From Hyphomicrobiales bacterium (GTDB taxonomy: Bacteria; Pseudomonadota; Alphaproteobacteria; Parvibaculales; Parvibaculaceae), in NCBI GenBank assembly GCA_016124805.1, contig WGND01000011.1, positions 295,851 to 359,850 of the forward strand: DNA of 64,000 nt, in the 5' to 3' direction. The position numbers and the translations under genes are program-made. The notes beneath the pieces are model-generated. The model was not told where the DNA came from and made no database searches. It was given only the letters and a program-made list of their open reading frames with translations. This document shows, piece by piece, positions 36,123-46,057 of this stretch (within the stretch, counting starts at the first letter, position 1; each line of letters begins with the position of its first letter).

Positions 36123-37604
36123 ATGTTGCCTTCCAAAATTCGCGAAGACTGGTTCAGCAATATTCGCGGCGACCTGCTCGCTGGCCTTGTTGTGGCGCTG
36201 GCGCTTATTCCCGAAGCGATTGCCTTTTCCATCATTGCAGGCGTCGATCCCAAAATCGGTCTTTATGCCTCCTTCTCGATTGCCGTGATGATTTCCTTCA
36301 CTGGCGGGCGACCCGGCATGATTTCGGCCGCCACTGCTGCCACGGCGGTTTTGATGGTCACGCTGGTCAAGGATTATGGTCTGCAATATCTACTCGTGAC
36401 GACGGTTCTTGCCGGCATGATGCAGGTTGTCGCCGGCTATTTCCGTCTCGGCAATCTGATGAATTTCGTTTCCAAATCCGTGATCACCGGTTTTGTAAAC
36501 GCACTGGCCATTTTGATTTTTCTGGCGCAGCTTCCCGAGCTCATCGGCGTGCCCTATCTGACCTATGTGATGGTCGCGGGCGGCCTTGCCATCATCTATC
36601 TCTTTCCGCGCCTAACCAAGGCTGTTCCATCACCGCTGGTCTGCATTCTGGTGCTGACATCTGTGTCGCTCTATTTCCATCTTGATCTGCGCACGGTCGG
36701 CGACATGGGCGAGCTCCCCTCGACGCTACCGTTTTTCCTGCTGCCTGACGTGCCGTTTACATTCGAAACACTGACAATTGTGGCGCCATACGCGCTGGCC
36801 ATTGCGCTGGTTGGCCTTCTGGAATCGCTGATGACGGCATCCATCATTGATGAACTGACCGACACGCCAAGCGACCGCAATCGCGAATGCATGGGGCAGG
36901 GTGCGGCCAATATCGTGACCGGCTTTCTGGGTGGCATGGCGGGCTGCGCAATGATTGGCCAGTCCGTCATCAATATCAAATCCGGTGGCCGGGGGCGCCT
37001 TTCCACATTTGCGGCCGGCGTCTTCCTTCTCTTCCTGATTGTTGTGCTGGGCGACTGGGTTCGCATCATCCCGATGGCAGCCCTTGTCGCCATCATGATC
37101 ATGGTTTCGATTGGCACCTTTTCCTGGGGCTCCATTCTCAATCTTCGGGAACATCCGCGCCGTTCCAGCACGGTGATGCTTGCCACGGTCGTGACCGTGG
37201 TGGTGACCCATAATCTGGCGTTGGGTGTGCTGATTGGCGTCATGCTGTCGGGCATGTTCTTTGCCTGGAAGGTTGCCCAGATCTTCCGGGTGAGCTCCAG
37301 CCTGTCTGCCGACCAGATGGAGAGGTCCTATCTCGTCGAGGGCCAGGTCTTCTTTGCATCGAGCGAAAACTTCATCCAATCCTTTGATTTCAAGGAGGCT
37401 GTGGAGCGGGTCCGCATCGATGTGACCCATGCCCATATCTGGGATTTGACCGGCGTGGCCGCACTCGACAAAGTAGTGTTGAAATTCCGCCGGGAGGGGA
37501 CGGAAGTCGAGTTGATCGGCATGAATGAGGCGAGCGCAACGATTGTTGACAAGCTGGCCATACACGACAAACCGGGCGCCTTTGAGCGCCTTATGGGGCA
37601 CTAG
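36123..37604 (+). CDS. SulP family inorganic anion transporter
   Basis: A 493-residue member of the SulP/SLC26 family with about 10-12 membrane spans and a C-terminal STAS domain (about residues 400-490, containing [16 protein letters not shown]). The N-terminal [20 protein letters not shown] is the family signature. Transported ion may be sulfate, bicarbonate or another oxyanion. The universal stress protein gene starts 12 bp after its stop, so the two form an operon; such SulP/Usp pairs are recurrent and suggest regulation of transport. Confidence 0.9.
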   Translation: MLPSKIREDWFSNIRGDLLAGLVVALALIPEAIAFSIIAGVDPKIGLYASFSIAVMISFTGGRPGMISAATAATAVLMVTLVKDYGLQYLLVTTVLAGMMQVVAGYFRLGNLMNFVSKSVITGFVNALAILIFLAQLPELIGVPYLTYVMVAGGLAIIYLFPRLTKAVPSPLVCILVLTSVSLYFHLDLRTVGDMGELPSTLPFFLLPDVPFTFETLTIVAPYALAIALVGLLESLMTASIIDELTDTPSDRNRECMGQGAANIVTGFLGGMAGCAMIGQSVINIKSGGRGRLSTFAAGVFLLFLIVVLGDWVRIIPMAALVAIMIMVSIGTFSWGSILNLREHPRRSSTVMLATVVTVVVTHNLALGVLIGVMLSGMFFAWKVAQIFRVSSSLSADQMERSYLVEGQVFFASSENFIQSFDFKEAVERVRIDVTHAHIWDLTGVAALDKVVLKFRREGTEVELIGMNEASATIVDKLAIHDKPGAFERLMGH

Positions 37605-37616
37605 GGGGAAGAATTC

Positions 37617-38468
37617 ATGTCAGGCATTTTTGCCTTTATCGATGGCTCGGCCTATGCCCAGTCAGTCTGCGAACTGACGGCCTGGGCTGCGGAGCGCATG
37701 GAACGCAGTGTCGAGATTGCCCATGTGCTGGGTCGGCGGCAGGTGATCAACAGGCTCGATCTGAGCGGCAATCTGGAATTCAACGCCAGTTCGGAACTGC
37801 TGAAGGAACTGGCGGACCTTGATGCGCAGAGCAACAAACTGGCTCAGCAAAAAGGCCGAACCATTCTTGAATATGCCAAGAGTGTCGTCCAGTCCGCCGG
37901 CGTTTCGGATGTCACCGTCCGCCTTCGCAATGGCGATCTTCTGGAGGCCTTAAGCGATTTTGAGAAAGACGCCGCCCTCATCGTGATCGGCAAGCGCGGG
38001 GAAGCCTCTGAATTTGCCAAGCTTCATCTCGGCTCCAATCTGGAGCGCGTCGTGCGCAGCTCCAAGAAGCCCGTGCTGGTAGCCGCGCGGGCCCACAAGC
38101 CCATTAACAGTTTTCTGATCGCCTATGATGGCGGCAAGAGCGCCATGCGAGCCATCGAATTTCTGGTCAACAGTCCGCTGCTCAAGAATCTGAGCTGTCA
38201 TCTTCTCAGTGTGGGAGACGACACAGCGACGATGCGCGCCAATCTGGATGTAGCGCGGGGCAAACTTGAATCCGTCGGCTATGTTGTCAATGCGCGGGTG
38301 TTGCCTGGCGATCCGGAAGCCGTGATTGTTCAGCAGATTGAAGCCGACCATATTGATCTTCTGGTGATGGGTGCCTATGGCCATTCACGGATCAGGAATC
38401 TTGTGATCGGCAGCACGACGACCGCCATGGTCAACCGCTGCAAGGTTCCCGTTTTGATGGTGCATTGA
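37617..38468 (+). CDS. Universal stress protein with two UspA domains
   Basis: A 283-residue tandem UspA protein. The first domain ends with a degenerate loop (IGKRGEASEFAKLHLGSN). The second has the full ATP-binding motif in GAYGHSRIRNLVIGST, followed by VPVLMVH. One site therefore probably binds ATP and the other is altered. It is co-transcribed with the SulP transporter 12 bp upstream and may modulate it. Confidence 0.9.
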   Translation: MSGIFAFIDGSAYAQSVCELTAWAAERMERSVEIAHVLGRRQVINRLDLSGNLEFNASSELLKELADLDAQSNKLAQQKGRTILEYAKSVVQSAGVSDVTVRLRNGDLLEALSDFEKDAALIVIGKRGEASEFAKLHLGSNLERVVRSSKKPVLVAARAHKPINSFLIAYDGGKSAMRAIEFLVNSPLLKNLSCHLLSVGDDTATMRANLDVARGKLESVGYVVNARVLPGDPEAVIVQQIEADHIDLLVMGAYGHSRIRNLVIGSTTTAMVNRCKVPVLMVH

Positions 38469-38535
38469 AAATCCGGTCGGCGAACAAGCCCGCATTCAAG
38501 ACTTAACCGACATCCGAGAACAGAAATCCACAAGA

Positions 38536-40569
38536 ATGGCGAGTCGCTTTATCCTCTATCGCATCATCGGCAATGCACTGCCGTTGCGCCACGGCGCCTC
38601 CGACACGCTGGACCACCTTGCCTATATTCTCAAGGAAGAACCGGACCTGCCGGGATGCGAGAAGCGCTGGATACTGAATCATTTTGTGGATGATGATTAT
38701 CAGGCGCAATGCATCGAACTGATAGAGGCTGCCGGTTACAGCTATCACATCATTCCGTTTGACCGGACAGCCTTCGGACAGGTCTTTCTGGATCCGACCG
38801 GTTTGCCGCCGGATATCCATCCCTATGAATGGACACAATCTTTCATCGGCACGCCCAAGCAGTTGCGCGCGCTTGAATGGATCACGCGCCACAAATCACA
38901 GCTTCTGATACATCCCAACAAGGCCCGAAACCTGGCACTCGACATCGGCCTCAAGGAAGCCGAATGGGTGCTGCCGCTTGATGGCTCCTGCTTTTTCACC
39001 GCGCCAACATGGCAGGCATTCGTCGATGCCATTGATGAGCATCCTGATGCGCTCTACGCCATTCTGCCCTTGATCCGCCTGAGTGATGCGGTCGACAGCA
39101 CGGGGGATATTTCCAGCTACCGCACAGAAGAACCCCAGGTTGCGTTTCATCGCGATGCGCCTGACCGTTTTGACATGCGCCTGCGCTATGGGAATCGCAA
39201 CAAGGCTGAGTTTCTTGTCCGTCTCGACGTACCCGGTGACTGGCTTGAATGGCAGCCCGCGCTTTGGGATAATGTCCCTCCACTCGAGATCAAGGCGCCA
39301 GGGCGTTATGTGATGGCGGCGCCTGTCTTTCGCCTGAAACCAGGGGCTGACCCCGAAACGGAATCCAATTCAGAGCATCGATATACGTCGCGCTTTTTCG
39401 GCCTGCGCCAACAGATCGCACAGATCGAAGCGCAGCTTCTCAAGTCACATCTCAGCTCTCAAGATCGGGGGCCCTCTCTGCATATCAGCGAAGAAACAAA
39501 GGCATGGCTTGAGGCTGAAAGCACAGACATTCTGAAAAAACCGATACCCCTCATCACCGACAAGACGATGATCCCACCGAGCGGGAACCGGCAGGACTAT
39601 TTCAGCCATATGCGCTATTTGCACAAGATTGGTGATCTCTATCTCAAAAAAGATGGTGTCACCAATCCCGCTGCGGTTATCGGCACACCGGAAAGTCGCG
39701 CCTATGATCGCACCGCATTTTATGAGTGTCTGCATCATGCCATGGGATTGGCGCTGAGCGGCAAAGCATTGAAGCGGGCTGATCACTTACAGGCGGCAGC
39801 CGATATTCTTGACAAGTGGTTCGTTGCAGCGGACACCCGCATGAACCCGCATGGGCGATATGCCCAGCTCAATTTTCAGATGTCGCGCAAGCTCGACTAT
39901 CCCGGTCTGATTGATTTCCGTGATCTCTGGATTCTGCCGCTGATCTGCGAAATTCTGGAGTCTGAAAACGCCCTGAGCGAAGGTCAGCAAGCAGCGATCC
40001 GTGACTGGATGCGGCACTTTCATCAATATTTGATTCAATCAGATCAGGGCAAAGCCGGTATTACCGCCAAGAACAATATTTCGACATGGCTTCACCTGCT
40101 GCGCATGTCCTTTGCCCTTTACGCTGGCGAAGTGGATATGGCCAGCTTGCTGATACGCGAGTCGAGCCTGCGCTTTGGTCAGCAATGCGGCAAGCTTGGC
40201 TGGCAGAACGAAGAGATGCTGCGGCCCTTGGCGCTACATTATTCACTCTTCAATGCAACCGCCTGGGTTCTGATCGCGGGCCTGATGCGGCGGACAAAGA
40301 ACGACTTCTGGCAATTTGAAGGCGTCCATGGCGAGTCTGTCTGCCAGCTTCTGTTTTTTATCCAGAACAATTTGCAGGGCTTTCCGGATTATGCCGCGCG
40401 CAAGGACTTCCATGATTACTGGCTCAGCAATCTGATCAGTCTCGTCCCAGACGACGCCATCGGACAGGCCCGCCTTGTGAGGGCGGAGAGGGACGGGCCC
40501 CGGCTCGCCAATGACCCCAATACGGGCCTGCCGCCTTTCTGGTTCTGCTATTTGCCCTTGGATGCCTGA
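38536..40569 (+). CDS. Two-domain protein: glycosyltransferase-like N-terminus, alginate-lyase-like C-terminus
   Basis: A 677-residue cytoplasmic-looking protein (no signal peptide). Residues 1-280 resemble a GT-A-type glycosyltransferase: FILYRIIGNALPLRH, EPDLPGCEKRWILN, and NKARNLALDIGLKEAEWVLP followed by LDG, placing an acidic pocket at 148-150. Residues about 340-610 resemble the alpha/alpha-barrel of the alginate lyase family (PL5-like): DYPGLIDFRDLWILPLICE, KNNISTWLHLL at about 512-522, and RPLALHYSLFN at 563-573, the places where the lyase Asn and His/Tyr residues lie. The family assignments are by eye. It sits alone between the Usp gene and a VOC gene; the role may be synthesis or editing of a uronate-containing glycan. 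Confidence 0.6.
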   Translation: MASRFILYRIIGNALPLRHGASDTLDHLAYILKEEPDLPGCEKRWILNHFVDDDYQAQCIELIEAAGYSYHIIPFDRTAFGQVFLDPTGLPPDIHPYEWTQSFIGTPKQLRALEWITRHKSQLLIHPNKARNLALDIGLKEAEWVLPLDGSCFFTAPTWQAFVDAIDEHPDALYAILPLIRLSDAVDSTGDISSYRTEEPQVAFHRDAPDRFDMRLRYGNRNKAEFLVRLDVPGDWLEWQPALWDNVPPLEIKAPGRYVMAAPVFRLKPGADPETESNSEHRYTSRFFGLRQQIAQIEAQLLKSHLSSQDRGPSLHISEETKAWLEAESTDILKKPIPLITDKTMIPPSGNRQDYFSHMRYLHKIGDLYLKKDGVTNPAAVIGTPESRAYDRTAFYECLHHAMGLALSGKALKRADHLQAAADILDKWFVAADTRMNPHGRYAQLNFQMSRKLDYPGLIDFRDLWILPLICEILESENALSEGQQAAIRDWMRHFHQYLIQSDQGKAGITAKNNISTWLHLLRMSFALYAGEVDMASLLIRESSLRFGQQCGKLGWQNEEMLRPLALHYSLFNATAWVLIAGLMRRTKNDFWQFEGVHGESVCQLLFFIQNNLQGFPDYAARKDFHDYWLSNLISLVPDDAIGQARLVRAERDGPRLANDPNTGLPPFWFCYLPLDA

Positions 40570-40700
40570 TCCAGCCCCGGCTTTTGAAACCAGTGCCATA
40601 ATTTCCAGTAATTCGGCGTCTGGCTGCAAGATGGATGGCGGAGGTCGACTGATACTTTGACCAATTATCGCGTTCCCATGGCCAGACAGGAATATCGCCC

Positions 40701-41192
40701 GTGTCCTATCCCAATACCCTTATTTTTGTTGATCTTTCCGCAGAGGATCCCGCCGCCGCCGGCGACTTCTATGCCGCGGTTTTCGGATGGGAAAATGATC
40801 CCCGACCTTATGGCGTCTATCACCGCATGGTGCCGGGCGGGAACGCCCTCAACCCTGACGGGACACCAAGTCAGATCGGCAATTTCCATATCGGTATTCA
40901 CAAGTCCGGCAATGCCCGTCCGCATCCTGAACCGGACGGTGTGGGGCCACGTGAGACGACAACCGACTTCCGCAAGCCCCGCATCTGGGTTCTGATCAGT
41001 GCTGATGACACGCCGGAGCGCATCCTGAGTGCGGCTGAAGAACGTGGCGCGACCATTCTCTGGCGCAACCATTACTGGAAAGAGTTCAACGGCTTCAATC
41101 ATGCCTTTCAGGACCCCTGGGGAAATGAGATTGTGCTCTGGGGCAAGGCAGGCCCCGACCCGGTGATCCCGAACAATTACACGCGGGAATAG
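40701..41192 (+). CDS. VOC (glyoxalase/bleomycin resistance) family protein
   Basis: A 163-residue vicinal oxygen chelate protein. The pattern FVDLSAEDPAAAGDFYAAVF followed by FGW and the C-terminal FQDPWGNEIVLWG match the fold's beta-alpha-beta modules. It may be a metal-dependent lyase, isomerase or dioxygenase, or a ligand-binding protein. The start is a GTG at 40701 with AGGAA upstream. It is followed 32 bp later by the PfkB kinase gene on the same strand. Confidence 0.8.
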   Translation: MSYPNTLIFVDLSAEDPAAAGDFYAAVFGWENDPRPYGVYHRMVPGGNALNPDGTPSQIGNFHIGIHKSGNARPHPEPDGVGPRETTTDFRKPRIWVLISADDTPERILSAAEERGATILWRNHYWKEFNGFNHAFQDPWGNEIVLWGKAGPDPVIPNNYTRE

Positions 41193-41224
41193 GGTCTCGA
41201 TGAATTCCATTGTCGGGGGCATGG

Positions 41225-42160
41225 GTGAGGGATATTTCACTGTCGGAAAAAACGGTTCTCTGTGTCGGGATCAATAATCTCGATATTGTCATTCGTCTTG
41301 ATTTGCAGGAGATCGCGCCCGACAGGAAGCTGCTTCTTCCAGCCCCCCGTCAGTTGATTGGTGGGCAATGCGTCAATGCCGCCACGACCATGGCGCGGCT
41401 CGGCCTTCGCATCAGCTATGTCGGCATGACGGGTGACGATGCGAATGCTGGTCTGGTTCGCGCTCATCTCAAATCCGAGGGCATTGACGACACCGCCTGT
41501 CAGACGGCCACAGGCATGCCCAACACAAGTGCCTTCATTCTGGTCGACCAGACGACGGGTGAACGCTGCATCCTTGTCACTGTCCCGGAGAATTATCCTG
41601 CACATAGCGGCGAGGTCGCAGAAAGCGTCTGGCAGGACTGCAGCTATGCCTATTTTGACGGAAATGAAATTGATGCCGCGCTGGTGATTGCAGGCGAAGC
41701 AAGGCGGCGCGAGATTGCGAGCCTGGCCGATGTCGAGGTCCTCAACGCCAAGAGCCTGCAATTGCTCAAGACGGTTGATACGGCGATTGTTCCGCGTGCT
41801 ATGGGAGAGGAACTCGCCGGCACATCAAAACACACCGATATGCTCGACGGTCTGCGTAAGCTCGGCTTGCGGCGCGGTGCCATCACACTGGGCCCGACAG
41901 GTGTCATCGGTTTTGATCAAAACCAGAACGAGCATTTCATTCCGGCTGAAAAAATCACGGCCGTCGATACCACCGGCGCGGGCGATGCCTTTCATGCGGG
42001 CTTTCTCTTTGCCGATATGAAGGGTGCCTCGTTCGAAGAGGCGCTGCGTTTCGCCTCAAAGACAGCCGCGCAGAAATGCCTCGTCCCGGGTCCAAGCCTC
42101 GGTCGCGACGTGCTTCAGGCGATGGCGACAGGCTTCAATGCATCACTTGAGGAACATTGA
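41225..42160 (+). CDS. PfkB family carbohydrate/nucleoside kinase
   Basis: A 311-residue ribokinase-type kinase. GGQCVNAATTMARLGLRISYVG is the first signature region, and the C-terminal signature DTTGAGDAFHAGFLFAD carries the catalytic Asp. Typical substrates are sugars or nucleosides; the exact one is not visible. GTG at 41225, preceded by GGGGG, is preferred over a TTG at 41210. Its last 18 bp overlap the 3' end of the convergent AraC-acetamidase fusion gene. Confidence 0.85.
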   Translation: MRDISLSEKTVLCVGINNLDIVIRLDLQEIAPDRKLLLPAPRQLIGGQCVNAATTMARLGLRISYVGMTGDDANAGLVRAHLKSEGIDDTACQTATGMPNTSAFILVDQTTGERCILVTVPENYPAHSGEVAESVWQDCSYAYFDGNEIDAALVIAGEARRREIASLADVEVLNAKSLQLLKTVDTAIVPRAMGEELAGTSKHTDMLDGLRKLGLRRGAITLGPTGVIGFDQNQNEHFIPAEKITAVDTTGAGDAFHAGFLFADMKGASFEEALRFASKTAAQKCLVPGPSLGRDVLQAMATGFNASLEEH

Positions 42161-44548
42161 TTTACGTATGACGGCGTGAACGCCCCAGTTGCCGTCGACA
42201 ACCTGTGTGATGCCGAAATCAATGGCCACCGACATGAGTGAGATTGCTTCATCTTCGGTGAGATGTCGCGTCGCCATCAGAAAGCGTCTTGTTTTCCGGA
42301 AGGCATCGCGCATCGCCATATCGATGGAAGACTGTTTGTAGACATCCGTCTGCGCGTTCTTGCCAAATTCCTTCAGATAGTTGGGATGGCTGAATCCAAG
42401 GATGACCCATTCATCTTCCGTTTCGATGAGCGGATAGTCGAGGTCATAGACCTGACCATCGAGGTCTTCCTTCTTGTGCAGAATGATTTCAAAGACACCT
42501 GTGAGCGAGCATTCGATGGCTGTGCCGCAAAGCTCGGAATCACCTTGCGAGGCATGGGGGTCACCAATGGACAGCAGGCCACCGGGCACCGCCACCGGCA
42601 GATAGATGCGCGAGCCTGCGCCCAGACGCCAGTTGTCGAGATTGCCGCCGAAATAGGCCGGCGGCACGGAATCCACAATGCCCCAATGATCCGGTGCCAG
42701 ACCGATGACGCCGAAATGGGGTCGCAGCGGAATTTCGATGTCCTTCAGCACATCGTAGTTTTTTTCGATCGTCGAATGGTCAACCGGCACACCAGGATAG
42801 TCGATCACCGGATGCACGACGCCATAAGGGTCGGTCTGTGGGGTCCAGCGGAAATTGTAAACTGCATGGGCGCAATGTTTGCCGTGCTGGGATTCAACTT
42901 CGTAGATTGTCACCACTTCACGCGGGGCAGGCGGGGTCAGCAATTCGCTATAGTGGAACCCCCACCATGTGGCGGCATTGCTGCCGAATGTACGGCCGGC
43001 ATATTCCCGACTGGCGGCAGGGCGGGGTGTGATGTCAAGGATGCGTAATTCCACCACATCGCCGGGCATGGCGCCCTCAATGGCAATCGGACCGGTGCAG
43101 ATATGCACACCAAAGCCTTCACCGGCACCGCGGCCATAGGTGGAGGCATCGAGCGGGCCCGCGCCACGGCGATCCACGTTCTTCTGATCCTTGGTCCAGT
43201 GAAAGACGCTTTCCGCACCTGGATCATCCTTGATCATGCGCTCATAATCGTCATAGGCGTGCTGGGTGAGGGTTTCGACGGTAACGAAGTCACCCGACTT
43301 CACCTCCAGCACAGGCGGCAGGAAACGGCTGAAATAGCCCCAATGCACGGTGCGCTGCGTGACGGGCAGAAAATGATGGGTCTTGCCTTCTTCCGACATG
43401 ACAAAGCTTTGCTGCTCATCCTGACCTGCCAGCGCATCAATTTTCTGGATCTCGGCCTCAAGCAGTTCGCCATCAGCGGTATTCATGCCGCGTGGCGAGG
43501 CACCGTCCATGTCACCGGGCCAGCTTGTCTCGCTTTCACGCGAGGCATTGGGATCGGTCGGCCGCCCGCGATTGATGAGCCATGGCCCTTCCTGCTCGGC
43601 ACTGATATTGGGCGACTTGCGGTATTCGCGCGGTGACACACCAAAATGCTCGCGAAAGGCGCGGCTGAAATAGGCCGCATCATTGAAGCCCCAGCGAAAG
43701 CAGATATCGGAAATGGAAAGCTGACCATGGACCGGGCTTTCCAGATCATAGCGACAGCGCTCCAAACGACGGAAGCGAATATAGCGGCCAAAGCTCTGGC
43801 CCACCGATTCAAAAAGCTTCTGCACATAGCGTGGCGAGATACCGTGCTCGTCGGCAACTTTCATGAGAGAGAGATCGGGATCGCTGAGCTGCAGCTCTAT
43901 CGACTGGCAGATGCGATGGAGCAGGGCGGCCCGCACACCGGCTGCGCCGCCGAGCGCGCGCGTATCGGCCTGACGGAAAAGCCCCGTGATGAGGAATTCA
44001 GGCAGGGCCATTTCAATCGGGCGGACCTGATCCACGCTCAGATCTTCCAGCGCTTCGGAGACCGAATTGAGAAAGCCACCCAGCACATGGCCGACGCCAG
44101 TGCGCCCTGAAAGATGAATGACATTTGTGGGCAGCGGGGTCAGCAGGCGCGGATTGAATGCCGAGCGCGGGATCTGGACGATGATCGCGCGGAAATTGCT
44201 GCGCATGATGAGGCGTGTGTCAACGCCCATGGCGCCATAGACAATATCACCGGCCTGAGCATCGAAATCACGCGCGCCATCGCGCACGGTCATCGCTCCC
44301 TCCAAGAGACAGGCAACCCAGACGCCGTCTGTCTTCTTGTTCTGAAGCGCTCCGATTTCCTGCGGGCCGGAGGTCAGGCGGGCAAAGGTGATACCAAGTG
44401 GGGATTCAATGCAGGAGACAATGCCGTAAAGGTCATCGGTCGGCTTGAGCGTGGGCGAGGCCAGCGACATGCGGCTGAGATATTCCCGCCATGCCGGCAC
44501 ACGCTGAACCTTGGGATAGGATTCGGTGGTGAAACGCCAAGCCTTCAT
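42143..44548 (-). CDS. AraC-family regulator fused to an acetamidase/formamidase
   Basis: A single 801-residue frame. Residues about 30-200 form an AraC-type ligand-binding domain. Residues 207-311 are a double helix-turn-helix (VADEHGISPRYVQKLFES; ISDICFRWGFNDAAYFSRAF; FGVSPREYRKS). A polar linker follows at about 312-385, then a complete FmdA/AmdA-type domain (388-801) with WGYFSRFLPPVLEVKSGD and the active-site motif GDPHASQGDSELCGTAIE at 662-679. Such amidases release ammonia from formamide or short amides. The regulator may sense the enzyme's substrate or product. An internal ATG at residue 355 or 384 has no convincing ribosome site, so one polypeptide is expected. It is last in a leftward catabolic gene set and is the only DNA-binding regulator recognised in the window. 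Confidence 0.85.
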   Translation of the reverse strand: MKAWRFTTESYPKVQRVPAWREYLSRMSLASPTLKPTDDLYGIVSCIESPLGITFARLTSGPQEIGALQNKKTDGVWVACLLEGAMTVRDGARDFDAQAGDIVYGAMGVDTRLIMRSNFRAIIVQIPRSAFNPRLLTPLPTNVIHLSGRTGVGHVLGGFLNSVSEALEDLSVDQVRPIEMALPEFLITGLFRQADTRALGGAAGVRAALLHRICQSIELQLSDPDLSLMKVADEHGISPRYVQKLFESVGQSFGRYIRFRRLERCRYDLESPVHGQLSISDICFRWGFNDAAYFSRAFREHFGVSPREYRKSPNISAEQEGPWLINRGRPTDPNASRESETSWPGDMDGASPRGMNTADGELLEAEIQKIDALAGQDEQQSFVMSEEGKTHHFLPVTQRTVHWGYFSRFLPPVLEVKSGDFVTVETLTQHAYDDYERMIKDDPGAESVFHWTKDQKNVDRRGAGPLDASTYGRGAGEGFGVHICTGPIAIEGAMPGDVVELRILDITPRPAASREYAGRTFGSNAATWWGFHYSELLTPPAPREVVTIYEVESQHGKHCAHAVYNFRWTPQTDPYGVVHPVIDYPGVPVDHSTIEKNYDVLKDIEIPLRPHFGVIGLAPDHWGIVDSVPPAYFGGNLDNWRLGAGSRIYLPVAVPGGLLSIGDPHASQGDSELCGTAIECSLTGVFEIILHKKEDLDGQVYDLDYPLIETEDEWVILGFSHPNYLKEFGKNAQTDVYKQSSIDMAMRDAFRKTRRFLMATRHLTEDEAISLMSVAIDFGITQVVDGNWGVHAVIRKSMFLK

Positions 44549-44817
44549 GAGCGGTCACATGGCTTGAAAGTCTTCGACGGCGTTGCCCCCATGTTCATCA
44601 GGGCATTTTGATTAAATAACAGGCAATCGCTCACACCATGAGCAAAATCATGGAGTCCACAGATCAGCGATTTTCCATTCAACAATTGAGGTAGCCTCAT
44701 AATTCAACAACGCACACTAAATGGAACACAGGCCTCACCCCTCCGTTATGGTGCGGTGCAAAAGATGTGCCGAAATACCCTTCAACTAAAAGCTGAAGAG
44801 ATGGGTGCAAAGTGAGG

Positions 44818-45894
44818 CTAGTCGAGCGGAAAAATGGTCCGGGGGATCTTCACATGAACGCCCTGACGGCCATCGACAACCTGCGTCACCGTGAAGTCCG
44901 CCGAAACACTCATGAGCGAATAGGCATCGTCTCGGGAGATGTTGCGGGACTCAGTCAGGAGTTTCAGCATGTCGAGCGAGGCGTTTTTCATGGCCACATT
45001 CAGGTCTTCGTCAAAGCCATGCACAATCCAGTAACCCGGCGACTCGAGCAATGGTGAGGGGAAGGTGAAATCCTTGCGCAGCACGATCTGGAAGAGAACA
45101 TCCAGCGACGCCTCAATGGCCGTGCCGCTGATTTCGCCATCGCCCTGCGACACATGCGGATCGCCGATGGAGAACAGTCCGCCGTCAACAGCCACGGGGT
45201 AATACATGGTCGAGCCGGCCCCGATGCGCCAATTGTCGATATTGCCGCCATGGGCGCCGGGCGGAATGGTGCTGACGCGGCCCTTTACGTCGGGGGCCAC
45301 GCCAGCCGTGCCCAGATGCGGGCGTACGGGCACACGTACGCCGTTCAGCGCCTTGTGGCGGTCGCATTCGGGACAGTTGGTGATTTTGCCCGGCGTCTCA
45401 TATCGACCGGGATAGTCATAGGCATAGACGGCTTCTGCCTGGTTGGAAGTCGCATCAATGCGGTAAATCGTGACGCGCTCCTTCTCGCCAAACTCCTTAT
45501 AGAGATGGCCCCAATTGGCCGCGAGATTGGACCCATAGGCAAAACGTGGGCTCATGCGCAGATAGCGAACCTCGAGCATGTCGCCGGGCTTGGCATCTTC
45601 GACATAGATCGGTCCGGTCATCAGATGCACGCCGGGATTACGGTCGGACTCAGGGATGGCGGCATAAAGGGCCTTCATCTCGTCATCCATCATCAGATCC
45701 GGTGCATCGCCCGCATGATGTGTCAGCGCTTCGGCCTGGATAAGATCGCCGCTTTTCACACGCAGCTTGGGCGCAAGTGCGGCATCGAAATATCCCCAAT
45801 GGCAGGTCTCCGGCGTCGCCTTGAGCACATGCAGGTTTTTCGGGGTGGAGGTTCGGTCAATCGAACTCAGCGTCAAAGTCTGTTTGTCTGTCAT
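44818..45894 (-). CDS. Acetamidase/formamidase family protein
   Basis: A 358-residue stand-alone enzyme of the FmdA/AmdA family, hydrolysing formamide or short amides to ammonia and acid. CHWGYFDAALAPKLRVKSGD and the signature GDPHVSQGDGEISGTAIE (244-261) are intact. It carries an insert CPECDRH at 174-180 with a CxxC that the fused paralogue lacks. The ATG at 45894 follows AAAGGGG; a GTG eight codons earlier is possible. It lies between the TRZ/ATZ-type amidohydrolase gene and the fused paralogue, 269 bp upstream of the latter. Confidence 0.9.
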   Translation of the reverse strand: MTDKQTLTLSSIDRTSTPKNLHVLKATPETCHWGYFDAALAPKLRVKSGDLIQAEALTHHAGDAPDLMMDDEMKALYAAIPESDRNPGVHLMTGPIYVEDAKPGDMLEVRYLRMSPRFAYGSNLAANWGHLYKEFGEKERVTIYRIDATSNQAEAVYAYDYPGRYETPGKITNCPECDRHKALNGVRVPVRPHLGTAGVAPDVKGRVSTIPPGAHGGNIDNWRIGAGSTMYYPVAVDGGLFSIGDPHVSQGDGEISGTAIEASLDVLFQIVLRKDFTFPSPLLESPGYWIVHGFDEDLNVAMKNASLDMLKLLTESRNISRDDAYSLMSVSADFTVTQVVDGRQGVHVKIPRTIFPLD

Positions 45895-46057
45895 CTGGAG
45901 CACCCCTTTGCAAATCACTCAATTAGAAACTCATCAGCGCGCCAAATGTCTTGCGGTCCGAAGGCTGCGGTAGGCTGAAGCTTAGGATCAAGCCTGTCCC
46001 GGCGTCTTGTCTTCTGGCGTACTAGATATTACGAATAATGAATCGTCCTTTTACGGA

